The position numbers were made by a program, and so were the translations under genes. From Argentina anserina (Eukaryota > Streptophyta > Magnoliopsida > Rosales > Rosaceae), in NCBI RefSeq assembly GCF_933775445.1, contig NC_065878.1, forward strand, positions 16,131,395 to 16,195,394: a stretch of DNA of 64,000 nucleotides, written 5' to 3'. The notes beneath the pieces were generated by a model, which ran no database searches, was not told where the DNA came from, and worked only from the letters and a program-made list of their open reading frames with translations. This document shows, piece by piece, positions 1-11,373 of this stretch; the first letter of the stretch is position 1; the number at the start of each line of letters is the position of its first letter.

Positions 1-1901
1 GCTCTTGGTGCTTGCTTAAACCGTACAAAGCTTTCTTCAATTTGAATACCATGTGTTCCTCTTCCTTCTCCTCATAACCAAGAGGCTGCTCTACATACAC
101 ATCTTCCTCTAAATCTCCATGAAGAAATGCACTTTTTACATCTAGCTGAAAATACACACCATCTCCTTTGTGCAGCCATAGCTAGAATCATCCGGATCGT
201 ATCCCATCTTGCTACTCGTGCAAAAACCTCAGTGTAGTCAATTCCATGTTGTTGTGCATACCCCTTTGCCACAAGTCTAGCCTTGTATTTGTCAACCTCA
301 CCCTTTTCATTGAGCTTTGTCTTGTATATCCACTTTACTCCAATCTTTCTTGCACCCTTTGGTAAATCAATTAGTTGCCATGTACCATTTTTTTCTATTG
401 CTGAAATTTCATTATCCATGGCTTCTCTCCATTTCTGATTTTTTGAAGCTTCCTCATAGGTATATGGATCTCCAGCCGAAGTATAAAGAACCATATTTTG
501 AGCTTCCTCTGCCTCAGATAGTCTTTCACCTATAACATAATCCTTAGTCCAATATGGTGGTCTTCGATTTCTAGCACCAAGTTGGTTTGGCTCATTGCTT
601 TCAACTGAACTTGATGAAGAGAGACTGATTGCTCCGGCTGCCTCATTTTGCTCTTGCTCCCAATCTTCATCTTCATTTTCTTCAAACACCTTTTTGGTTG
701 CACTCTCATTATCACCCCACTCAAGGAACACACTTGTATCACTTTCTTTGTTTTTAGCCCAATCCCAGCTTTTATTATCCTCAAAGACAACTAGACCGCT
801 AATTATCAGCTTCTTTGTGATTGGATTGTACATTCGGTAGCCCTTGGTTTCTTCACTTACTCCCAGCCAAACACACTTTGAACTTTTTGGATCTAGCTTT
901 GTTCTCTTTTTGTCTGGAACATGTACATGTCCAATGCAACCAAATATTCGGAAGTACTCTACTGAAGGTTTAGCTCCACTCTATGCTTCTTCAGGTGTGA
1001 TATCTTTCACCACCAATGTAGGACTTCTATTTAGCACATGCACACACTAGTTCGCTGCCTCCAGCCATAATTCTCTAGGAATGTGCTTTTCAAATAACAT
1101 GCTTCTAACTAAATTCATGATTGTTCGGTTCTTCCTCTCATCAACTCCATTTTGTTGTAGAGTATATGTTGCAGTCAATTGTCTTTTGATCCTATTCACA
1201 CTACAATAATCATTAAACTCTTTAGAAGTAAATTCACAATCTCTATCAGTTCGTAAACATAATAACAATGAACCGGCCTCTTTCTCAACTAGACTTTAAA
1301 CTTTTTAAACATACTAAGAGCTTCCGATTTTTCTGACATAAAGTAAATCTAACACTTTCTACTAAATTCATCAATGAAAGTGATTAGGTACCTCTTTCCG
1401 CTGTTAGATTCAGGATTCATAGGCCCACATATGTCTGAGTGAACAAGTTGCAACTTGAATGATGCTCTCCAGTTGCTCTTCTTTGGAATTTTTTATCTGT
1501 GTTACTTTCCGGAAAAGCAGTCAGTACAGAACCTTCATAGGAGCTTTGAATGATGGTAACCCTTCAACCATTTTCTTGTGGTACAATGTTCTTAAGCCCT
1601 TGAAGCTAAGATGAGCAAACTGACTGTGCCATAGTTGTGCTTCACTCTCGTCACAAACCTGAAAAAAATCTGATTCCTTTGGGGGCAATGTTGCTAGCAT
1701 AACAAACATCATGTTTGTGGTCATGTTTGTCTCCATAATGAGGCCTTTAGTCGGGTGAAATAGCTTGCATGCATTATTCTGAATAAGTATTGCTAGGCAT
1801 TTCTCTTGTAATTGACCTATACTCAACAAGTTGTTCTTCAACTCAGGGATGTAATAAACTCCACCAATCTGCCGCATTACTCCAGCTATATTCAACTTCA
1901 C
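1..1901 (-). pseudogene. copia pol: GAG-pre-integrase, integrase, reverse transcriptase fragments
   Basis: 1521-1901 carries the GAG-pre-integrase zinc-finger region (LWHSQFAHLSFKGLRTL). 1047-1268 carries integrase core sequence (QQNG...ERKNRTIMNLVRSML). 72-833 carries the linker and the start of reverse transcriptase (WREAMDNEISAIEKNGTW, YKARLVAKGYAQQHGIDY). Within RT, an extra T near 145-150 and a missing A near 15-20 throw the reading frame; the second falls inside the conserved LYGL motif. The polyprotein is broken at several independent points. Confidence 0.9.
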
Positions 1902-1982
1902 ACAACCCTTTCACATTACCATCATTCTCGAATTGTTGCCTAGATTAACTGTGTGTCTGAACCCTTCATTTAACTCAGTAAA

Positions 1983-3019
1983 CTACAACTTATTCCCACT
2001 CATATGATTACTGCAACCAAAGTCTAAAAACCATACCTCCTCTTTGGTGGATTTATGAACCTCCACATGTGCCATAAGCAACATCTCATCATCCTCATCC
2101 AATTCCGCATAGTTGACAATCTTTTCCCAACTAGGACACTCATAGGAGAAATGCCCCAATTTGTGACACCGATAACACTCAATGATGGCTTTGTTGAAGG
2201 ATTGTCTTCCCCTGCCTCTACCTCTGCCTCTGAAGCCTCCACGACCTCTGCCTCTGAAGCCAAATCTATCATCCTCCCTTGCTCCAGACCTTTCTCCATT
2301 GAAAACCTTGAGAGCTTTCTCTTCCTCTCTATACCCTTTCATTCTTTGCTCGTGCACAAGCAAACTGCTTTGAAGTTCATCGATGGACAATGTGGCAACA
2401 TTATTTGATTCATCAATGGAGCATACAACATAATGAAACTTTGCCTCATAGATCTCAAAATCGTCTCCACAATGACAGTTTGCTCCATACATTCATCATA
2501 AGCTTTCATCTTGTTGACAATAGCAAGGGTTCTTCCAAAGTAATCATTGACACTTTCACCTTCTTTCGTTCCAAAGAGCTCAAATTCCCTTCGTGATGCT
2601 TGTAGTTGAGCCCGCTTCACCTTGGTAGATCCTTGGTACTTCAGCTACATGGAGTCCCATATGCTTTTTGCAAACTCTGTGTTCAAGATTGTCTCCACAA
2701 TGGAACGATCAATGGCTATAAACAAGTAACTTTTGACTTTAAGATTATTTCGTTTCTGCTCTTCTACTTGCTTCCTTTGATCTTCCATCCATTTTTGTTG
2801 CATTTCAGTTTGTTGTGATGATTGTGTCATCTACACAGCTGCCAAGTAGCTTCTTGCGACTTTTGCAACTTGTTCAACCCCTTGAATCTCTTGTACACCA
2901 TGCTCAATCAGCCCCCAGCACCGCTTTGATCTGATGAAATTCTCCATTGTCATCGCCCAGTGATTATAGTGTTGAACATCAAACTTGGGAATTGCCAGAT
3001 GATGATCATCATCTGCCAT
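1983..3019 (-). pseudogene. copia gag and protease start, broken
   Basis: Translation begins at 3019 (MADDDHHLAIPKF) and shows the plant copia gag pattern (YNHWAMTMENFIRSK, then a gag core near 2340-2620). It ends in a CCHC zinc knuckle (CYRCHKLGHFSYEC, about 2125-2170) that binds RNA. Stops and frame changes separate the segments near 2831 and 2645. The protease active site, normally D-S/T-G, reads D-F-G here (codon at 2019-2021), so the protease would be dead. Non-functional copy. Confidence 0.88.
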
Positions 3020-3119
3020 TGCTATGATCTCAACTTCTTCGTTCTTTTCACTCTCTCAATTTTCTACCACAAGAACATTGCAGGTTTTTTCACTCTCTTG
3101 ATTAGGCCCCAATGAAAGG

Positions 3120-3131
3120 GCTCTGATACCA
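3120..3131 (-). other. Primer-binding site (tRNA-Met)
   Basis: Minus-strand TGGTATCAGAGC, the classic plant copia primer-binding site complementary to the 3' end of initiator tRNA-Met. It sits directly inside the LTR and fixes element orientation. Confidence 0.9.
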
Positions 3132-3134
3132 CTT

Positions 3135-3350
3135 TGTTAAACTCAGAAAGACTCAAAGCACTTAAACTCTCTGAATGAGAGAATGAAACTATCTTATTGA
3201 ATGATGAAAAGCAGGCTTATACATCAAGCCTTTCCAACTAGAAACAAAACATGAACAACCCACATTTACCACTCATAGAAACGTGGTTTAGTGAACAAGG
3301 AATAAATCAAACCTAATCTCTTAATCCTGAAAACCAGGACTTATTTAACA
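3135..3350 (-). repeat. 5' LTR of the left copia element
   Basis: A 216-bp block opening with TGTTAAACTC and closing with TTTAACA on the plus strand, so it has the inverted TGTTAA/TTAACA ends of an LTR. It starts three bases after the primer-binding site. The outer boundary rests on the terminal inverted repeat alone, because the partner LTR is outside the window. Confidence 0.75.
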
Positions 3351-4294
3351 GAAGACAGTAAATTAAATTAGTTCCATCACTCCCTTCATTTTTATTCATA
3401 TGCTTAATCTCATTGTCAGCCTCAGCTTGCTTGCTCTTGTTTTGATTCTGTCTGTTTTGGTCAAGTTCATTAGGAGAATGTGAATCTAAATCCTTAGGTT
3501 TTTGATGTAATTCATTATGATTTTAAAACGGTTTCAATTAGGTATCCACTGATGTAAGCAAGGACATGAATCGTTATGTATTGGAACAAGTTGTATATGA
3601 TTATATGGATTGAGACAATCTAGACTGTTCTGATTGTTAGATAGCTTGAAATGTGTATTCCGTAATATGATTTCTTAAGGTTATTGCATATTTGGAATTG
3701 GACACTTTTTATTCATTGATATGTGCTTGTCATGATACTCGCAAACGCTTATTTTGTTTCTGTTAAAAGCTTGATTATAAGTAATTTATGCTTTGGCGTG
3801 GAATTGTAAGTGGTGGAGTATAGTCTGTATAGGAATGTTTACCGCCTTAAGGTGTGCAGAATCTGCTAAGCACCTGAACATACATGTCAGGAAGGGTGAA
3901 ATATGGTAAGGAATGCTAGAAGTTTAGAACACCTTTATAAAATAGCTAGTAGTTTTCAAATAGATATTTACATGATGTACTCGATAGCTTCATGGTTCAT
4001 GTTGCTCCACACTACTCTTCCTTTGCATTGAATTGTTAGATGGTAATAAACTAATTACTAGGGAGTAGTAACATAATTACTGGGAATCAGTAACATGGGG
4101 TAAATTATGGCTATCTAGTATATAATGATAGAGCTTCGGGTTTGTAATGTCATTTGGATTTCTAATATGTGACTGTGAATGTGTTTAAGTAGAATTGATG
4201 TGGTTCATTACTGTTTGCATCTAGAGCTTAATAATAGCTTAATATTGTTTCTTTCAGGATCAACATGTTTCCTTGTCTAGTTAGAGGGATATAT
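3351..4294. other. Intergenic, no gene seen
   Basis: AT-rich sequence without a recognisable coding region. Isolated copies of the TTACTG/CAGTAA motif around 4050-4110 are related to the repeat that follows. Nothing else identified. Confidence 0.5.
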
Positions 4295-4530
4295 ATAATT
4301 ATTGAGGGGTAGTAATAATTTTTCTGAGAGTCAGTAATATGATTATTGGAGGTCAATAACAAGATTACTGAGGTCAATAATTTATTATTGGGGGTTACTG
4401 GGTGTCAGTAATATGATTACTGGGTGTCAGTAATTTGTTATTGAGGTTACTGGGTGTCAGTAATATGTTATTAAATGTTATTGGATGCCAGTAATTTGTT
4501 GTTAGAGGTTACTAGGTGTTAGTAATTTTT
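4295..4530. repeat. Degenerate tandem repeat with palindromic ATTACTG...CAGTAAT core
   Basis: Units of roughly 25-30 bp repeat the pattern ATTACTGGGTGTCAGTAAT with drift. About eight copies can be followed, joined by TTATTG/GGTTACTG spacers. Each core is a small hairpin-forming palindrome. A looser copy lies upstream near 4050-4110. No coding sense. Confidence 0.8.
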
Positions 4531-4904
4531 TCCGCCGACTAGTTGTCGGAGACCGAAGTCCGGCAACGAGCGACCGGAGTCCGGTGACGGGTGATCGGAG
4601 TCCGACAATATTCCGACAAAGTGTCATCTTTCATCAACTTTCTTTATAAATGAGTGTTTAGATAGAGGGTAAAATAGTCTTAAAACTATGATTTTTGTAC
4701 TAATTAGGCAAATGTTAGTTTACTTTGTGTTGAAATTGTCGAATTTTGAATTTTATTATTAAAATGAGTAATTAAAAGGTTATATTAGTTTGAAATGTTC
4801 ATTTTGCTGTAACTAATTATCTAATTGATAAGCCAATTAAGAAATTGAATAGCAGATTAATTAGTTGTTGACATGCGGTTATAAATTCTGATCAAGGTCG
4901 TGAA

Positions 4905-5189
4905 ATGATATTTTAAGACGCCAACGAGGTTTGGCTCAGTTGGCAAGGGCGGATTTGAGGTGTATCACCCACACATGCTCGATCTCCGCTGTCAGCAAGC
5001 CTCGTTAGCTCGCGATCTGTGAATTTTCATGCAGAAATCCATAACTGAGGGCTGTGAATTTTCATGCAAGTACGTGTCCGTCGTAAATTCTTCAAGATTG
5101 AGGTTGTGGGTATGCCATGTCGATTGTGGTGTAGCGTATCTAAGCTCTCATCAAAACTTTTTGTAACAAAAAAAATGATATATGAAGAC
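4905..5189 (+). mobile_element. tRNA-derived SINE with target-site duplications
   Basis: Body 4920-5174. The head holds a Pol III A box (TTGGCTCAGTTGGCAAGG, 4931-4948) and a B box (GCTCGATCTCC, about 4978-4988). The body is non-coding and the 3' tail ends TTTTTGTAACAAAAAAAA. Flanks are 15-bp direct repeats, ATGATATTTTAAGAC (4905-4919) and ATGATATATGAAGAC (5175-5189), with 13 of 15 positions identical. An internal 17-bp duplication (CTGTGAATTTTCATGCA) occurs at about 5018 and 5052. Family not named. Confidence 0.87.
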
Positions 5190-5975
5190 TTGAAGTTTAG
5201 TAAAGTTAGATGCATGCATGGTTTGAATTACTACTAACCGGGCCTTCTCCACCCTCACTAAGACTTCGATTCTTACGTGTTCACTCCCCTCTCCCTCTCT
5301 CAATAGAAAAAGACACAGAGTGCCTCACTAAGGTTTTCCAGAGGTAGCTAGACAACCCGGAAAGATTAATATTGCTGTTGTGTCATATAATTAAAACAAA
5401 CCAATCAACTTTAATTCTTTGGATAGGAAGAACCAAAGGAATCCCTAATCCCTGTTCATGTACGGTCCTCAGGGAAGCATTTTGAACCAGATCGATGAAG
5501 GTGACGTAAGAACACGAATCAAGACTTTTCCATTATTAGGTCAAAAAGAGAAACCACTCATCCTAGCGAAGGGACCTAAACACATCATTATTCCACAAAA
5601 GATGAGTAGAAAAGCATTAGAGGTTAATTTTGTAAGCAAATTCAGACAATAAACTCCCACATATAGAGTAACACAAAAATTAAAAGCCATTATATTTGTA
5701 GTGGCACTTTGAGCATAGTCAAAACAAAGACATTTCTTTATGTATTTTGTGTTTTTTCTTTCATCATCACTCTTAAAGTAAGCCAAGGCATAAAGCAATT
5801 GCACAAACACAAAATCTAAAGGACAATCCAAAACATTCTTTCTTCCACTGAGAGCAGCTGCAGACAAAGAAGGCTGAAACACCTTTCTTCCTTCCTTTCT
5901 CTCTCTCTCTCTATCCATCTGATCTGAAGTCATCAGCTTCCTTGTTTTTTTTTTTCCTTTTTCTCTTCTGAATTC
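5190..5975. other. Upstream region and 5' leader of the Dof gene
   Basis: No coding gene. A pyrimidine-rich stretch with CTCTCTCTCT near 5898-5915 and a T-run near 5944-5960 sit just before the start codon, typical of a plant 5' leader. The short open frames here have no recognisable domain. Confidence 0.5.
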
Positions 5976-7258
5976 ATGGACACTGCTCAATGGCCTCAGG
6001 TGGGTTGTTTTATTAATTTCATCATCTGTATACTTTTCTCTTCAAGATGAACATATATAGAAGAACCAAGCTTCTTCATTACATGCCTTGAAATGTTACA
6101 GAAATAAAGGTTATTTTGTTCTTTAGACATGAAGCCTGCACTTTTTTTCTTTCTTCACTACATGTGATATTAACTGATAAAGAGATTATGCAAAAGGTAT
6201 TACTTGTTATTGTTATTTCTTTAGCTTTTAATTTGTTCCCCAGCCTAATGTTTCTTTTGAGTACCATGATTCTCCCAAGTACTGAAAAGCCAAGCTCGCT
6301 TGCTTGTTTGATTAATTTGTTTAAGTTTCCACTTTGTTTTATGTAATCTCTCTTTAAACTGTGTAAAGCTTTTAGATCCCTCAAGTGATTAGGGTTCTTA
6401 ATTTATTTATTTCTTAAAAGAAATTAATTTCTTGATCAGGAAATTGGATTGGAGAAGACAATGGAAGAGAATATGGGGTCGGCCTCAGAGAAAAGAGCAA
6501 GGCCTCAAGAGCAGTTGAATTGTCCAAGGTGCAATTCAACGAACACCAAGTTTTGTTATTACAACAATTATAGCCGCACTCAACCAAGATACTTCTGCAA
6601 AACATGCAGAAGGTATTGGACTGAAGGTGGAACTCTCAGAAATGTTCCTGTTGGAGGAGGTTCAAGAAAGAACAAAAGGGCAACATCAGCAACAGCTTCA
6701 AATTCATCGTCAGCGATTTCTTCATCAAAGAATATCATTCCTGACCTTAACCCACCAAGTCTGTCTCACTTTTCATCTCAAAACCCTAGGATGACCCATG
6801 ACGGCCAAGATCTTAATCTGGCCTTCTCTGCTAATGTGGAGCACTACAACGGCACTAATACTGCTCATTATGTTGATCATCACCACCAGGTGCCCAAAAT
6901 GGAAAGCAACAGCTCATCGGCTTTGGAGCTGATGAGGAGTACTGGCATTGCTTCTAGAGGTGTGAATTCATATATGCCAAACTCAATGCAGGATCCAAAT
7001 GGAGTGCTTTATCCATCGTCCGGGTTCTCTTTGCAAGAATTCAAACCAAGCCAGCTTGGATTTTGTGTTGATGGGCTTGGAAGTAGGTATGGTGATCATC
7101 CTGAAGAGAATGGTGGTAATGGAAGGCTCTTGTTTCCATTTGGGGATTTGAAGCAGATCTCAAGCACTACTACAGGTCATCACGAACTTGATCAGACTAA
7201 GGGGCAAGGTAATTCCACTGGGTATTGGAATGGGTTAATGGGTGGAGGGTCATGGTGA
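5976..7258 (+). CDS. Dof-type zinc finger transcription factor
   Basis: Two exons, 5976-5999 and 6440-7258, encode 280 aa. The 440-bp intron starts GT at 6000 and ends CAG at 6439. Exon 1 encodes only MDTAQWPQ, the N-terminus shared by one Dof subgroup, which supports that start over the internal Met at 6461. The Dof finger (about residues 35-85) has [17 protein letters not shown], then [13 protein letters not shown], giving the C-X2-C-X21-C-X2-C zinc ligands, followed by the basic tail GGGSRKNKR. It would bind AAAG-containing promoters in the nucleus. The rest is Ser/Asn/Gly-rich and probably regulatory, ending in [12 protein letters not shown]. In the finger the usual Ser-Leu-Ser/Thr-Gln is Ser-Arg-Thr-Gln. 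Exact orthologue unresolved. Confidence 0.96.
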
Positions 7259-7906
7259 TTGAATAATTGGCTATCGGGATAAAGAGAAAAGAATGGGTAA
7301 CAAAGTGTTCTTTTCACTTTTGTTTCGTTCTCTTTTCCTTTCTATTTGACGCTGTTGATCAGAACTAACAGATTGGATAATATGGTTTCGTAGTTTGTTA
7401 TATATTCTTCTTAAGCATGCTTTCTGAACAATTTGTAAGCAAATGGAGCTTAGCTTCAAGGAACTTTTGTATGCACCGGTTATACATGACTTCTCTCTTA
7501 TCCGCATATTGTGATAGAAAGAAAATATCATGTATAACTGAAACATACAACAATTTCTACCCGGCGCGGTACGGTGTACGTAAGATTTAGGGTACGGTTG
7601 TGAATCCAGTCGAATGAGATTAGGGATAGACTAAGAAATGAATGTATGGCCGGGTGTTTTTCGATCTCTAGGCAACATGGCTTGTATTCAGACATTGTTC
7701 TAAGGCATGCATATATCTGATATATGCAGTGTTTGTATGTTTTGATAGAGTACTTGTTTCTGTTTTTCACGGATGATTTAGTTATATTGTATCAGTGGAT
7801 TAGTGTTCACTGCTCTTGCCCTTTTGTCTATCAATTAAATATTGTGAATCAAACTTAGTTAACCGCATGCTGCTATTCTAACATCCCTCTCTCAGATAAA
7901 GCATGT
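7259..7906. other. 3' flank of Dof gene
   Basis: 3' UTR and spacer between the Dof stop and the palindromic element. No conserved coding sequence; open frames on the minus strand are chance. Confidence 0.5.
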
Positions 7907-9085
7907 TAAATAGTAGAGTTTTTTTCACCAACAGTCCCTCAATTCTGGTGTACCTACTAATGTGATACCTCAACTCTTAATCGTACCAATGTGATACCCA
8001 GACTCTAGTATTGCTATCATTGAAGTACTTCCGTTAGTTTTTTTCAACTTTTCCGTTATCTTGGTGACGTGGCAGGTATGTGAGGCCCACAAAGAGGGTT
8101 AAAAGACAAAATTAACCTCATCTGAGAGGAGCAATGTTTTTCCCGCCCTTTACCTTGAGAAAGACACCCAACAATTCCAATTTTGGCGCCAATTTTCCCT
8201 CCCTACTCCTTAATTTGTGTCTCTTATCTAAACTAAAAAACTACCGCCAACCAGTCGACCACAATCTGATAAAACCTAGATCAATCTCATTTTCTATTTT
8301 TACCCTAGCACTTGTTAAACTAACAGAATAAATATAGAAATTTATATGGAACATCTCATTTCCACAATCTCATAAGAATATAAAAACACATAACTTAACG
8401 AAATTCAAATACATGTTTAAGTACCATTAGTTGCCACATTTTATGTTGATCTGCCATGATTTTTGCTTGTAAGAACTAATGGTACATGTAGTTGAATTTC
8501 GTACATGTACCATTAGTTCTTACAAGCAAAAATCATGGCAGATCAACATAAAATGTGGCAACTAATGGTACTTAAACATGTATTTGAATTTCGTTAAGTT
8601 ATGTGTTTTTATATTCTTATGAGATTGTGGAAATGAGATGTTCCATATAAATTTCTATATTTATTCTGTTAGTTTAACAAGTGCTAGGGTAAAAATAGAA
8701 AATGAGATTGATCTAGGTTTTATCAGATTGTGGTCGACAGGTTGACGGTAGTTTTTTAGTTTAGATAAGAGACACAAATTAAGGAGTAGGGAGGGAAAAT
8801 TTGCGCCAAAATTGGAATTTTTGGGTGTCTTTCTCAAGGTAAAGGGCGGGAAAAACATTGCTCCTCTCAGATGAGGTTAATTTTGTCTTTTAACCCTCTT
8901 TGTGGGCCTCACGTACCTGCCACGTCACCAAGATAACGGAAAAGTTGAAAAAAACTAACGGAAGTACTTCAATGATAGCAATACTAGAGTCTGGGTATCA
9001 CATTGGTACGATTAAGAGTTGAGGTATCACATTGGTAAGTACACCAGAATTGAGGGACTGTTGGTGAAAAAAACTCTAAATAGTA
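7907..9085. mobile_element. 1161-bp palindromic foldback element, Mutator-type target duplication
   Basis: Element body 7916-9076. The left arm 7916-8490 and right arm 8502-9076 are inverted copies of 575 bp each around an 11-base loop; every checked position reflects about 8496 without indels. Comparing segments by eye shows roughly eight mismatches. The termini are GAGTTTTTTTCACC and its complement. The element is flanked by a perfect 9-bp direct repeat TAAATAGTA (7907-7915 and 9077-9085), the length made by Mutator-like transposases. No transposase inside, so non-autonomous. A 65-codon open frame appears in mirror image in both arms and is a by-product of symmetry. Confidence 0.92.
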
Positions 9086-11373
9086 ATGGTATGAGAGTGA
9101 GTGAGACTTTGAGTTGTCAAGTTTGATGTCTTTCTCTTCAACACAACTGAGATTCTTCCAGCTAGAAAAGCAATATTTCCATAGAGATGATAAACTGGGG
9201 CTCCTAAAACGATGAAGAAAGACCTTTAGTTTTGCCTTTTAGCACAATAACATGTCAACACAAAACATGCAAACACATAATTAGGGTTATCAATAATGAA
9301 TAAGATCCGACTAGGATATTAGTCTTAGAAGTTAGACGTACTAGTGCTAATGGTGGTCCAAACTCACTATAATTAACAATTCTAATTACCTGCTCCAACC
9401 AAAAGCTAACCTAATTTTTCTTTAACACCCGGCAGCTCATCAGTTTAGCTTAGACGACTCTATGATCTTCCATGAACGATCATTACCTTCCTACTTCTCT
9501 CTAATACAATATAATACCAGAAGCAATCGACCACCCAGATAATTCCGGGAAAGCCTCCCTCAGGGTGGTGCATGCGAGGGACCCACAAAAACATTCTCTG
9601 GGGAAGCGTGTTGATCATCATAAACTATTTTCTCCACCAACTCGACTCGATCCATTAGTTTACATGATGATGATGCTTTCCTGTATAGCTCTGTCGTATA
9701 TTTGGTATATAATTTTGGAGCTTTCTTATTACCTGGTACAAGGGAAATGACTGTTTAGGTGGAGAAGTAGACATTTGTTTGCATAAATAAGTAACCTGGA
9801 AGAAAGTTCATATTAGGAGGAAGAAAGTTCACCACCCAATGACCCCAAATATGCCATATGCTCATCCACCAAGTCCAATCCACTAAGCTCCTACTGTTAG
9901 GTCTCTGAGTCTTCCTTTCTAGCCAGAATCCCTAGTGATACTAGTTGTGATTGCAATTTCAATTGAGAAAAGCTAGTGATACTACTATATATAGATGTCC
10001 GCATATGCTTTCCTTCGAAATTCGACTTACCCTAGTGATACTAGGCTACTAGCAGTTGAAAATCTCCAACAGCAAAGTGGGAGTTAATTCAATGGCCAAA
10101 ACTACAGTTGCTTGATGAAAGACCTACTTTTACTCGAACTGTTTGAAAGAAATCACAACGAGAAAAATGAAAACGAGTTAGAAATAGTAGTTTGGTTATG
10201 AAGCGGGATATGATACTACTAAGATAACTAAGATAATTAAAACTTTAAAGTATACTGTTGGAGATGCTTTGATTTTTAATACTGAACAAAGTAGAGATTG
10301 AGAATAGCATGTGTTTTGACCAAGAACAATTCAATATGGAACATTAGAATTGTTCTCCAGCATCTTACTCAAGGTTATAAAAGTCTTCGGTTAGTATATA
10401 CAGGCTCAACCAATTATTATCTATCTAAGCTAAAAGTAGAACAAGTACACATTTCCATCTAAGAAGTAACAACAAAGATGATGACTATATGGGTTGCACA
10501 ACTACGTACACGGATTAAAAATGATTATCACATGTTCTCACGAATTGATAAATGATTAGAAATGCGAAACGATTATCATATTATCTTCAAAATGTGCAGA
10601 AACTAATCCCATGAAGAAGTTGGACAGGATTGTACTCTTGCTTCTTACAATTAGAGTAGTCGATAGCGATGCCGACCATAGGGCCATAAGAATATATAAG
10701 ATAAAGTCATCTTCCCTATTAGGCTGGCAGTATTTGTATGGTTTGATAAACTTCGATAAAAGAAATGGACAATCTATGAAGTTTGTGGTTGCATAACAAC
10801 TTGATGCGCGCACACAACATAAAACAGCCTGATTCATGTGTTATGTATCACTTTAATAACTTTACAAAACAGTGAGCTCCACAAACCTGAACACCACAAG
10901 CAAACCACTAGGGAACTCACGTGAATGCTAAGAACATGGCTTCTTAGACAGATCAATCAACAACATTAAATCTCTGGTGAATCAGAAATTCATACATCTG
11001 TCTAATTTCTACACAGTTTGGGTTGTCGTCTGATATGCACACTTTATTATCTAAATAACTCAGTTTGGTTCGGTTTCAGGTAACATAGTTTACAGATCAT
11101 GAAGAGAAACACTAGTCAAAATATGTGATCTGCTCGATTATAAAGCAAAGTGGTGACCAAGATACATTAAAACTTCGCTACTGTACAAATAACTCAAATA
11201 CAATTATTCTTTCAACATCTAGGAGGCACAGCTGGAAAAGCAGTAAAGCAAAAAAAAAACATTATATATGTGAGCATCCCTCCAGTTCTAATTCTATACA
11301 AAGTAGCTGTTCATCAAGAACAGGGAAATGATATGCGCCTTTTGAACATGTCAAACCCAAATGTAAAGCCCAC
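9086..11373. other. Intergenic; includes ORMDL 3' flank
   Basis: No gene recognised. The 93-codon minus frame at 10556-10837 and the small plus frames show no family motif. Bases from about 11100 to 11373 are probably the 3' UTR of the ORMDL gene, which ends at 11374. Confidence 0.45.

Larger units (their letters stand above)
1..3350 (-). mobile_element. Ty1/copia LTR retrotransposon, degenerate, cut by window start
   Basis: Reading the minus strand from 3350 down: an LTR, a primer-binding site complementary to initiator tRNA-Met, gag with a CCHC knuckle, protease, GAG-pre-integrase, integrase and the start of reverse transcriptase. This is the copia order (integrase before RT). The element runs off the left edge, so the second LTR and the target duplications cannot be seen. 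Several frameshifts and stops show it can no longer make a full polyprotein. Superfamily assignment is firm; family name not attempted. Confidence 0.93.

Noticed and set aside
5541..5990. 149-codon minus frame over the Dof leader
   Set aside because: Lies antisense to the pyrimidine-rich leader, mostly Lys/Arg/Glu runs; the Dof start at 5976 explains the region.
8134..8331. 65-codon frame, repeated as a mirror copy at 8661-8858
   Set aside because: The two copies exist only because the element is palindromic; no family resemblance.
10556..10837. 93-codon minus frame in the spacer below ORMDL
   Set aside because: No motif, no splice context, AT-rich composition; treated as chance.
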